A stretch of 64,000 nt of DNA, taken from positions 9,847,552 through 9,911,551 of the forward strand of contig NC_080049.1 in NCBI RefSeq assembly GCF_026212465.1, in the 5' to 3' direction. Shown in pieces: positions 35,389-45,595 of this stretch. The DNA comes from Amaranthus tricolor (lineage: Eukaryota > Streptophyta > Magnoliopsida > Caryophyllales > Amaranthaceae). The translations under genes and the position numbers were made by a program. Below the pieces are notes generated by a model. That model worked only from the letters and a program-made list of their open reading frames with translations. It made no database searches and had not been told where the DNA came from. The first letter of the stretch is position 1, and each line of letters starts with the position of its first letter.

Positions 35389-35632
35389 TTCCGTCCTGTT
35401 CATTTTACTTGTCCTATTTGCTTTTTCACACTTTTTGAGGCAACATTTTGACTGTTAATATCTGTAACTATGCTTCATTAAAAATAATAAAAAAGTTGAT
35501 ATTAATAATTCTTGCATTGGGACGAATAAAAGAAGACTCTACCTGACTATATTTTAACTTATAAATTAAAAATAAATACAAATCAAAGGAGATTGATGAA
35601 TCGTAAGGACAAGTAAAATGAATAGAAGGGAG
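35389..35632. mobile_element. Stowaway MITE
   Basis: 244 bp flanked by TA at 35387-35388 and 35633-35634. The left end TTCCGTCCTGTTCATTTTAC and the right end in reverse complement CTCCCTTCTATTCATTTTAC form inverted repeats of about 30 bases; the shared inner part reads TTCATTTTACTTGTCC. The interior is AT-rich and non-coding. Confidence 0.85.
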
Positions 35633-35639
35633 TATAATA

Positions 35640-36345
35640 GATTATGAATCAATCATTCTTCAAAGATCAATAATCAAAACTTGAATTATCAAATTCAATA
35701 AAAAAATCAATGTGATACTTTACGAGAAATTAATAACTACAAATTTCTTTATCATTTTATAATTTTATATCACATTGATAAATGATGAGTTGTAATCTCT
35801 TTTATAGAGTTATAAAAGCATACTCATTGTTTGCATATATTATCCATCTTTTATATAAGTCATTATTTATATTTGGCTTAAATTATAATAGTAAAATTTA
35901 TAATTTAAAAAATTTAATATAAAATTTCAATATTAAAATCTGTAAGAAGTCAAAAAATTTTAGAATTACAAATTTAACAAAAAATTTACAAAAGTTTGAC
36001 TAAAACCGATTTGGATTAAGTCGGTTTTAGCCGAATTGAGTTGATTTCTTGTATAATTGCAGTCAGATATGACTCGGTTTGGTCATTGTTAGGTTCTAGT
36101 AATCTTGGTTATTAGTAGTATGAGTTATAAAAATCGGTCGCAGTTTAGATTTAGTTTTTCAATCTTTAGTTATCAATCGGTTTGGATACAATTTGTTGGT
36201 GTACTGTCGATTCAGTAAACCTAAAAAAATTTGGATTTTCGAGTCAAGTAACTTTTGGTTCCGATTCAGATTTATGGGTCGGGTCACATTTGAACAACTT
36301 AAAGTGTACTGTCGATTCAGATTTTCGAGTCAAGTAAACCTAAAA
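35640..36345. other. Non-coding stretch with a direct repeat
   Basis: AT-rich DNA with several 'cggttt' words at 36000-36190, as seen in subterminal regions of some hAT elements. A near-identical pair lies at about 36206-36250 and 36306-36345 (gtactgtcgattcag, ttttcgagtcaagtaa, aacctaaaaaa in permuted order). No gene seen. Confidence 0.4.
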
Positions 36346-37382
36346 AATGACAACATATGCTACGGTTTTCTGGATGCCCGCAGCATATAAGCTATTTTCA
36401 CAACAAATATTGCGGTTTTTTGCTTGCCCGCAGTAAATAGTCATTCCCAAAAAATTAAAAACCCGCGTTTTAACGTTCATTTGCTTAAACCCTCATATAA
36501 ACTATTGTATTCCTAAAACCCACGGCTACCTACTGTCTTCTTCTTCAAGTTCCTCCATTTCTTCAAGTTCTCAAAAATCTCTGCAAAAACCTACGAAAAT
36601 CTCAACAAAAATCTTTCAAGTTCTTCAAAATCCCACGACTGCTACTATGTTCTTCTCTTCAATTTCGTTCATCATCTTCCAAACCCCACGATTCCTACTG
36701 TACGTGTTCTTCAATAACCACCCATTGCACGAATTTCCTTCTCCATCTTTGTTTAAGTTCTTCAACCCGCCATTGTTGCTTTTCCTTCAAAAATCCACGA
36801 AATTAGGGCTAAGCTTGTTCTTCTTCAAGGTATAAATTTTTCAATCTTTGTTTAAGTTCTTCAAGAATAGCTTCATTGTGTTTTAATAAGGATTTAGTCT
36901 TTTTTTATACTAATTTTGATTTTGTTTTTCATTGTAGGTTACATAATCTTATTGTAGAAACAAAATTATCATATCTCATTACCAAGGTATGTATTTTATA
37001 TTTGAATGTGAATAATTTACTTATGTATGTACTTGAATATTTGAATGTGAATAATTTTAATTAATTAGGATTTTTAGTGTAGATTGAATGTGAATAATTT
37101 ACTTATGTATATATGTAGTTGTATATTTGAATGTGAATAATTTACTTATGGATGTAGTTGTATATTATTAGTTTCTTATTATTTTGATTTAAGTGTATTT
37201 GATTAAAGAAAATGGTTTTTTTTTTTTGGTTATATATGTTTTGTAATTAAAATATAAAGAATTTGATTACTTTAAATAATAGAAAGGTTTTATAGGGTTA
37301 AATAGGGTTAATTTGGGTTAATTATATATGTTAAAAGTTGTGCATTAATTTTGTTTTGAATTAATTAATCACACTAATTAGG
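36346..37382 (+). mobile_element. 5' subterminal and leader region of a CACTA element
   Basis: At 36355-36445 two imperfect repeats (tgctacggttttctggatgc + ccgcagc; attgcggttttttgcttgcc + cgcag) resemble the subterminal repeats of CACTA elements, whose ends carry many short GCGG/CCGC motifs bound by the element's second protein. The CACTA tip itself is missing. The leader to 37380 is C/T-rich, then AT-rich with repeated 'ttgaatgtgaataattt' words (37000-37145). Confidence 0.45.
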
Positions 37383-39345
37383 ATGACAAAAGATCATTCT
37401 TGGATGTATGGAAGCATTGAATCGTCAGAATTTATTGATGGCGTATTAGAATTTTGTAGTATTGCAGTTGAACATCAAGTTAGGACGGGGGGAGTTGGTT
37501 TTTATTGCCCATGTGTCACTTGTGGCAATGTATCAAAGGTAGATAGTGTTCATATCGTTAGGGAGCACATACTTCGACGTGGGTTTAGGCCTCAATATCA
37601 TGTTTGGGTTTGGCATCGTGACGAGAGAGTTTACAAAGAGAAAAGTGTTGTCGAGGACGTCAATAATGTGGCTGATGTCAACGAGGATGTAGTAGATCAT
37701 GTTGATGGGTATGAGACAGATGAAGAGAATGTCGATGAGGATGTGGATCGTGTTGATGAGATGATGGAGGGAGTCGAGGATGAGTTAGGAAAACGTCCTC
37801 GTGTTTTTGACTTGTTGACAGAGGCTTCTCAAAAGCCTTTGTACCTTGGATGTACAAAGTTCACCAAACTAACAGCAGTGTTGACAATTTTCAACATTAA
37901 GTTAAAGTTCAATTGGAGTGACGCTAGTTTCACAATGTTATTAGAAGTGTTAGGTGAGATGCTTCCTGAGGGAAATGAACTTCCAAAGTCGACGTATTAT
38001 GCCAAAAAGCTCATGTGTCCTTTCGGCTTAGAGTACCAGAAGATTCATGCGTGTTTGAATGATTGTGTATTGTATCAGAATGAAAACGAGAACTTACAAG
38101 AGTGTCCTAGGTGTGGCTTATCGCGCTACAAGCGTAAAGGGGCTCGGGAAGCTAAAGGGCCCCCGGCTAAGGTATTGTGGTATTTTCCAATAATATCTAG
38201 ATTCAAGCGCTTGTTTTCTATAAAGAAAGATGTGTTAAATTTGAGGTGGCATGCAGATAGTGTGAAAAAAGGTCACTTGCTCACACATCCATCAGATTCT
38301 CCGGAGTGGAAGAGTATTGATAGCTTGCATAAGAATTTTAGGGATGAGGTTCGTAATTTAAGGCTCGGACTGTGTACGGATGGAATGAACCCATTTGGCA
38401 ATCTTAGTTCTCAACATAGTACTTGGCCAGCACTGTTAGTGATCTATAATTTGCCACCTTGTTGTGTATGAAGCATAAGTACATTATGCTTTCGCTTCTT
38501 ATCTCGGGTCTTTTCAAACAACTTGGCAATGACATAGACGTATATCTTGCACCTCTCGTTGAGGATTTGAGAAAGATGTGGGATGAAGGCGTTTCCGTGT
38601 TTGATGCATATGTTAATGAGGCACCTTGCGTGCAATGCTTTTATGCACCGTTAATGATTTTCCAGCATATAGCAACTTATTGGGGTATAAGAACAAAGGT
38701 GATAGGGGATTAATGCAGTTGCATAATAAGACGTTTATTGATTGGTTTCATAATCGAGTAATAAGTGAAGAACTCAAGGGTGTATCTGAAAATGTTAAGT
38801 GGTTAGCTTTTGGTCCTCGTGATGATGTCAACAAATATGAGGGTTACGATGTCAATGGCTTCACATTTTGGACTGAGGGTTAAGATAAGAAGTCATCTTA
38901 TCTACAGAATATGGCATCATCTACATTTTACGCGAGTGCCAAGGATCAAGCGCCGGTTGATGCTAAATTGGTATACTACGAGCGGGTACATGAAATATGG
39001 GAGCTTGACTACTCTACTTTCACTATTGCTCTTTTCAAATGTAAGTAGGTAGATAATAATCGATGATACATAAAAAATGACGAACCTTGTGGATTTACTC
39101 TTGTAGACTTAGCTCGTTTGCGTAATAGTGAGGAGCCATTCATACTAGCCACACACGCCAAGCAAGTATTCAACATTGTAGACCCGTCTGATAAAAAATG
39201 GTCTATTGTTGTACCGGGAAAAAGAAGTATCCTTGGTATAGGTGATGTTGAAGATGAGGAAGAATATAAAGCTTTTGAAGACTCCCCGCCCTTTATCAAT
39301 CCAAAATCAGTGGATCAAGATGATGTAGATGGTTCTAGAATTTAA
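37383..39345 (+). pseudogene. CACTA (En/Spm, TNP2-type) transposase, internally deleted
   Basis: The first frame (37383-38471, 362 codons) starts MTKDHSWMY. It holds the N-terminal transposase-associated domain with FYCPCVTCGN at about residues 39-48, an acidic spacer, and the start of the TNP2 domain with CPFGLEYQKIHACLNDC and ECPRCGLSRYK. At about 38457 one G is missing from the TTGG expected for PPWLCMK, shifting the frame. The protein continues as YIMLSLLISG and NDIDVYLAPLVEDL, shifts again, then jumps at about 38700 from the middle of TNP2 to the C-terminal part (LMQLHNKTFIDWFHNRVI, YDVNGFTFWTEG, PFILATHAKQVFNIVD). The catalytic middle and following domain are deleted. It normally binds and mobilises CACTA-ended elements. 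Confidence 0.85.
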
Positions 39346-41668
39346 CGAAGGCAATGAATCTTCTCCTTTAAGTTCCCCTCTAAGTCCTCCTTTAAGTTCC
39401 CCTCCAAGTGAAGATGTTAATATGGAAGTAGGTGGTTCAAGTAGTTGTGATGAACCATTGGATGATGAATGGGTGTATGATGTTGAACTTCTTCCTCATG
39501 ACCCGGGATTGAGGAAAAACATAATGGATTATCCCCCTAATGAAAGAAATCTGGTTAGGAGAGCATATATTCTTAAAAAACCTTGCCAACCAAAAACACA
39601 TGATTTCCCTCAAAGACATATCTCTGGTAGGTTACGCCGTTTTAGTTTGAATTGGTTCAAAAAATGGGATTGGCTTGAATATAGTGTTGAAATGGATGCC
39701 GCATTTTGTTTTGTTTGTTATTTGTTCAAGAGGGATGTTGAAATTAACAAGGGGGGTGATGCATTTGTTGTTGGAGGGTTTAGAGCGTGGAATAAACCTG
39801 AGAGGCTTGAGAAGCATGTTGGAGGAATTAAAAGTGCTCATAATATTGCTTATGAGAAATATGTGAATCTAAGAGATGCAAAGAAGACATCAATTGAATT
39901 TGTATTTGATAATGCGAGTGAGGTTCAAATGAATGAATATCATATTCGTTTGAATGCATCCTTAACTTGTTTGAGATTTCTTTTGGGCCAAGGTTTGGCA
40001 TTCTGGGGACATGATGAAAGTGAGGAGTCATATAGTAGCGGTAACTTTCTTGAGCTTTTGAAGTGGTTGGGGGGGAAGGTTGAGGAAATAAGAAAATATA
40101 CTTTCCAAAATGCACCCAAAAATTTTCAATTAACATCTCCCAAAATTCAAAAAGACATTATCACTTTTTGTGCAAAAGAGACTACTAAGCGCATAATAGA
40201 AGAGGTTGGTGATGGTTACTTTTCTATTTTGGCCAATGAATCAAGTGATGTGTCTCAAAAAGAACAACTAGCTCTTGTTTTGCGGTTTGTTAATAGGGAA
40301 AATGAATCAGTAGTGGAACGCTTTTTAGGCATTCTACATGTGGGTGATACTACCGCTTTGTCTCTTAAAAATGCCATTATGTCCTTGCTTATGGAACATT
40401 CATTGAGTCCTTCCATGATAAGAGGTCAAGGGTATGATGGGGCAAGTAACATGAGGGTTGAAATCAATGGCCTCAAGACTTGGATTATGAATGATACTCC
40501 AAGATCCTATTACATTCATTGTTTTGCTCATCAACTTCAACTAACTCTAGTTGCGGTTGCTAAAAAGAATGTTAAGTGTACTTGGCTTTTTAACGTACTT
40601 GCAAACTTGTTAAATGTGGTGGGAGCTTCTTGTAAGAGAAGAGACCTTATTCGAAAAAACGAAGCTCAAGTAGTGGCTCAAGCTTTGGAAGTGGGGGAAA
40701 TTGAAAGTGGATCGGGTTTGAATTAAGAACGTGGTTTGAGTAGGCTGGGAGATACACGTTGGGGATCTCATTACAAGTGTCTAATAAGTATCATCAACTT
40801 GTTTCCTTCAATTGTTAAAGTGCTTGAAGAGATTGGAGAAAATGGCTCTCCGGATGATAAGCTCAAAGCTCAAGTTGTTTTAGGATCTTTGGAGTCCTTT
40901 GATTTTATTTTTATGGCTCATTTCATGTTGACTATTTTTGGCTACACTAATGATTTATGTGTTGCTTTACAAAGAAAGAAACAAGATATTGTGAATGCCA
41001 TTAGCGTTGTTAAAAGTACAACAAATGTGTTGCAAAAGATGAGGGATCAAGGATGGGATAGTCTCTTAGACAAAGTCATTTTATTTTGTACTAAACACGA
41101 GATTTATGTTCCATCTATGGATGCTCAATATGTACCTCAAGGAAGATCAAGACGTTTTGCTAAACAAGCAACAAATCTACATCATTTTCAGGTTGCAATC
41201 TTTTTGGAAGTAATAGATTTGCATCTTCAAGAGATTGATAACCGTTTTAATGAGAAGAACATGGAGTTACTTACATGCATGGCTTCCCTGAGTCCTAAAG
41301 GTAACTTTTCATCTTTTGATAAAGAGAGGATACTTAAACTTGCTTCTTTATATCCCGAAGAGTTTTCATGCTATGATTTAACGGCTCTTGATCTTCAACT
41401 TGATGTCTTCTTGGATTCTATGCAAAATGATGAAAGATTTCATGATTTGCAAGATATCAATTCTCTTTCCATGATGCTTGTTAAAACAAGGAAACATGAG
41501 ACTTTTCCTCTTATACATTTGCTAATCAAGTTGATGTTGATTCTTCCTGTTGCTACGGCAAGTGTAGAAAGAGTGTTTTCCGTAATGACGTTTGTCAAAA
41601 ATAAGTTGAGAAATAGCATGGGTGATCAACTAGTGAATGATAGTTTGGTTACTTACATTGAGAAGTAA
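39329..41668 (+). pseudogene. TTF/ZMYM1-like hAT transposase with one nonsense codon
   Basis: A long frame reads from 39329 to 41668, broken only by TAA at 40724-40726 (context GSGLN-stop-ERGLSRLGDTRW). Relatives carry Gln there, so a single C-to-T change explains it. Domains in order: low-complexity Ser/Pro start, TTF-type zinc finger (WFKKWDWLEYSVEMDAAFCF and CYLFKR, residues ~110-150), DUF4371-like core with SILANESSDVSQKEQLALVL and IRGQGYDGASNM, then the C-terminal dimerisation domain (LPVATASVERVFSVMTFVKN). The Asp expected in the 'VDES' position is Asn, which may affect catalysis. The right terminal repeat is intact at 41952. The frame begins inside the last codons of the CACTA gene, so the left end of the hAT element is missing. 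Confidence 0.88.
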
Positions 41669-41907
41669 GTGTTTCTACAAGTTTCTGATGAAAAGATTAT
41701 TGATCGCTTTAAAATTATGAAAACTCGAAGGATGAATTTGTAATTTTCATTTGAACGCTTGTATTTTTTTTTTATATTTTGGATTGTAAAACTTTTAACA
41801 TCGGATTTGATATTGTAAATTGTAAATATTGTTTCTATTATGTTTTCTATTTTTCTTTAAAAACAAAATTATTCGGACGACGATCAGATTATCCGAACGA
41901 CGTGACG

Positions 41908-41952
41908 TTCGGATTTTGACCCCCCAATTTGACATTCCTGGGTCCGCCACTG
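41908..41952. repeat. Right terminal inverted repeat of the TTF-type hAT
   Basis: In reverse complement it reads CAGTGGCGGACCCAGGAATG and continues with a GGGGGG-containing run, the well-known tip of plant TTF/ZMYM1-like hAT elements. It lies 240 bases after the transposase stop. No matching left tip is present upstream of 39329. Confidence 0.8.
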
Positions 41953-42130
41953 AACACACTAATGTTGCTGCCTATACAATAGGACCGCAGTAGCCCATAG
42001 CCGCTAGTAGGAATTCTGAGGATTTTTTTAAAAAAGTGAAGGTTGCTGGACCTAGAATTTGAACCCCAGTACCTATGGTTATAAAGAACACTTGCTACCC
42101 ATTAAAGCACACCAATTCCTTGTTAGTTAT
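41953..42130. mobile_element. Possible 3' remnant of the CACTA element
   Basis: After the hAT tip the sequence resumes with GCGG/CCGC words (aggaccgcagtagcccatag, then ccgctagtag) resembling the subterminal motifs at 36.36 kb. This fits a CACTA element split by the hAT. A tRNA-like stretch at about 42050-42110 is discussed under rejected items. Confidence 0.35.
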
Positions 42131-42469
42131 TATACTTTTCTATACATATACTATTAAATACTAAGGGGGCCAAACCAAAATTACAAAGTAACATATATTT
42201 AAGCTGGATTTTTAAAAATATTTTGCTATTTTTAACACATTAAAATTTAAGCTCATTTGAGTTTCTTTCTTTAATCAAGCTTATTTTTTAAAGTTTGAAA
42301 AAAACATCATTTTGGGAATATGGTTGGATATATTAAAATTTAATTTTAATAATAAATTAGTTATGCAACTTACTTATAATTGAAATTGTAAATATTAGTA
42401 CATTCAACAACATAACAATTTTTTTATAGACAAAATGTGTATATATATACTAAAATAAAAAATTTAATT

Positions 42470-42638
42470 TTAAAAAATAGAATCAGATATCTGGATATCC
42501 GATTTTGCAAATACCCCAATTTGAATTTGAATTATCCAATTTTCAAAAATTGAATATTTTATGGGATAATTTATCCAGTTTTTCAAACTAGATATTCCAG
42601 ATTGAATAATTCGAATCAGATATTTTTGAACAACCCTA
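42470..42638. mobile_element. Truncated hAT MITE end
   Basis: In reverse complement it begins TAGGGTTGTTCAAAAATATC, followed by repeated TCTGGATA/TATCCAG and GAATTATCC words, a composition typical of small plant hAT elements. The other end is not seen. Confidence 0.45.
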
Positions 42639-42639
42639 T

Positions 42640-43530
42640 ATATGTATTTTATCTTCTTAAATGCGTCATATAACAAATTCGATTAAATATTCACACGTAA
42701 ATTAGATTAGTCAGGTGTTTAAAATTAGGAGTATTTATTAATTAAACCCCTATGACCTTTCTTTTACTAGAAAAACGTTTGGAAACCATTTATTAGTAAG
42801 GAAGTCATGTTTATGAGATTCAATACATCAAAAATCGTCTAAAAAATCACATTTCCTCTAATTTCTTAACCCTAATTCCCCGATTACTCAAATTTCCCAA
42901 CCCCTAATTCCTTAATTTCTCAAAGTTTGACATTAAATTTCAAGCATGCAAGTTAAGGTATTGATCAACTTCAACCCATAATTTTCATGGTTTTATAAGA
43001 ATTTCGTTTGGTTTAGCAAGCAACAAAAAGGTGAGCAACTTAATTTTCAAGAATTTAATTTGTTGGTAGTATGAATTTCCGGCTAATTTCGATTCTTTTG
43101 CTAGAATTTTTTGTTAATGAAATATTTATTGGTCAAATTTCGATTTGTTGCTGGCTCATTTCTAGTAGAAGAATTTGAAGAAGGAATCTTAATTTGATAG
43201 TAGAAAGAGAATTGGAAAAACTTGGGTTTGCATTTTGAGAAAAAGAATGTGATTTGGAGGGAAAATGGAAAAATTAGTGTTTATTTTTGGGGGAAAAATG
43301 GAAAACTAATAAAGAAAAGAGCTGAGTTAACTAAAGGGTACAACTAGCCATTATTAGACAATAGCATTAACCTTCCCGAATGTTTTTTTTAGTAAAAAAG
43401 ATCATAGAGGTTTAATTGCGTAAACCTCAAAATTACCGCGTGGATTTTAAAAAAACTTTTGTTACTACATGGATAACCTAATACCTCAGGTTACTTTGTG
43501 AAATTTTTCTTTTTACTTTTTAAATAAAAT
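42640..43530. other. Non-coding stretch, nothing recognised
   Basis: About 900 bases of AT-rich DNA. The 42830-42990 part, with 'aatttcttaaccctaattcc'-like phrases, resembles plant 5' leader DNA, but no coding sequence follows. Confidence 0.45.
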
Positions 43531-43534
43531 AGTA

Positions 43535-43775
43535 CTTCCTTTGTCTTGAAATACTTGTTACATTATGATTATAACTAATATCAATTATTCAAACTTAATT
43601 TATATATTGTGGCTAATCTGTAGAAAAAAATTATAGTTAAGTGAGATCTTGTTTGAATCGTCTAATCACATATTTTCATAATATTAACTTTTTATAGTTT
43701 TTAGATGTAAAAGAGTTCAATATATTAATGATCAAAATAACACATAACAAAATGTCAAATATAACAAGTACTCCA
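43535..43775. mobile_element. Degenerate Stowaway-like MITE
   Basis: The left end after TA reads CTTCCTTTGTCTTGAAATAC, close to the Stowaway consensus CTCCCTCCGTCCCAAAATAC. The right side has tgtcaaatataacaagtact, roughly the inverted counterpart of the left side's acttgttaca. Ends are worn and the right boundary is approximate. Confidence 0.5.
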
Positions 43776-43906
43776 TAATATAACAAGAATATAGAAGTAT
43801 TTCTTAAGGAAGGGCATGTATAACATTGCACTCCTCTAGCTAGTAGGAGCTATTAAGGAAAAACCATAAGAAACTACTTAATCTATAGATCTATTTGCAA
43901 AAAATA

Positions 43907-44937
43907 CCTTATGTATTTTTTTTTTTGCAAAAAACTACCTTGTGTGATATATTTTTCTACCAATGACTACCACTTAACAGAAAACGTTAATTGACCGTTA
44001 AGTTTGGGGGTTTGACCAATTTGAGAAGTTAAGTTGCCTATGTGACAATGTCTCATTAGTCCTCGTATTTTTAAATAATGAAAGATTAAAACACATAAAT
44101 TAACAAAATAAAAATAAAAGATATTTGACGTCATTTTTACCAATCATAACGATTTTTTTAAAAAAACGGACGTCGCGATTATCCTTAAGGGGTTAATTCT
44201 TTCGAAAATCCAATCGAAACAAGTACTTCTTCGCATATTTTCTGATACATAAACCGAAAAAGATATTTAACGTCATTTTTACCCATCATAATAATATTTT
44301 TTCAAAAAACGGATGTCGTGATTATCCTTATGGGATAACTCTTTCGAAAATTCCATAAGAGTGTTCTGACTGGATTTCAGAAAGAGTTAGACCATATTAC
44401 GACGTCGTTTTTTGGAAAATTCGTTATGATGGTAAAAATAACGTTAAATATCTTTTTCGGTTTACGAGTACGGAAATAGACGAATAAGTATTTGTTTCGA
44501 CTGGATTTTCGGAAGAGTTTCCCCATAAGGATAAACGCGACATTCGGTTTTTGAAAAAAAATCGTTGTAATGGGTAAAAATGACGACAAATATATTTTTC
44601 GGTTTACGTATCGGAAAATAGGCGAATAAGTATTTGTTTCGACCGGATTTTCGAAAGAGTTATCCCATAAGAGTAATCGCGATGTCCGTTTTTAAAAAGA
44701 AATCGTTATGATGGGTAAAAATAACATCAAATATCTTGTATTTTTTTTGTTAATCAATGTGTTTTAATTTTAAATTATTTAAAAATACGGTCCTAATGAG
44801 ATACTGTCACATAGACAACTTAACCTTTCAAATTGGTCAACCTCTCAAACTTAACGATCAATTAACGTTTTTCGTTAAATGTTAATCATTTATAGAGAAA
44901 TATATCACATTAAATTGTTTTTTGAAAAAAATATAGG
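43907..44937. mobile_element. Fold-back element with ~200-bp arms and inverted ~140-bp modules
   Basis: The outer arms (43907-44118 and 44737-44937) are long inverted repeats: phrases such as gacaatgtctcattagtcct and gttaattgaccgttaagttt recur inverted on the other side with few mismatches. Inside, a ~140-base module occurs about twice in plus orientation (44119-44250, 44251-44365) and about three times inverted (44366-44475, 44476-44595, 44596-44736). It carries tttaacgtcatttttaccca, aaaaaacggatgtcgcgatt, the word tttcgaaaatccagtcg (one copy reads aatcg) and a 'gtaaaccg' joint. Almost the whole kilobase could fold on itself. No coding region. It abuts the MULE terminal repeat, and its left outer flank (atctatagatctatttgcaa) resembles the MULE right flank, so it may be MULE-derived. 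Confidence 0.75.
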
Positions 44938-45055
44938 AAAAAATGTAAAAAAAGTACCTAATAAAAATACTTTTTTCAAAAAATTACCTAATATTTTTTT
45001 TTTCAAAATAGTACCTAATAAAAAAATTTCTTTTCAAAAGAGTACCAACTAACGG
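44938..45055. repeat. MULE left terminal inverted repeat
   Basis: Contains three copies of an AT-rich unit with 'agtacctaataaaaa' and ends aagagtaccaactaacgg. It is the inverted counterpart of 48905-49027, which starts ccgttagttggtactctttt. Confidence 0.75.
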
Positions 45056-45595
45056 TTTGGGTAACGTTGACGGTTTATAATAGCGTTGACCAGCACATTT
45101 AGTTTATCATTTGCCTTTTTTTGCGAAATTTCAGCCACTTCATTTGCCTATTCAGAAACTTTCTCTCTCCTTCCATTCCCCATCTTCTTCCTGCTTGAAA
45201 CCACCATTGGAGACGGTTGAAGCTTCGCCCAACTAGCCATTTTTTTGCAATTTAAAAGTTCTTCTTCCTTTAGTATTTCCTTACTCATCTTCACTCACTT
45301 TCCTCTGTGAAAATCTTAAAGTAAGTAATCTTTGCCCTAATTTTTTTATTCGAAAATTTGGAATAATCTTCTTGAATTTTACTCTTGTGCTTTAGGTTGT
45401 GTGACCTCATAAAACCTATTTGGGATAATTTTGTTGAATTTTGTTGAATTTTACACTTTTTGTTGAATTTTGTTCAAACCTATATTGTTGTTGAATTTCA
45501 CTTTTTTTTGTTCGAAAATTTGGGATAATTTTGTTGGATTTGTGATTGGATTTTGATTTGTTTTTTAATTACTTTGTTTTAGGTTTTGTGACCTC

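Noticed and set aside
42045..42115. tRNA-like sequence on the minus strand with a good B-box-like word (ggttcaaattc)
   Set aside because: No consistent acceptor stem or cloverleaf could be drawn, and the A-box region is poor; more likely TE-internal DNA.
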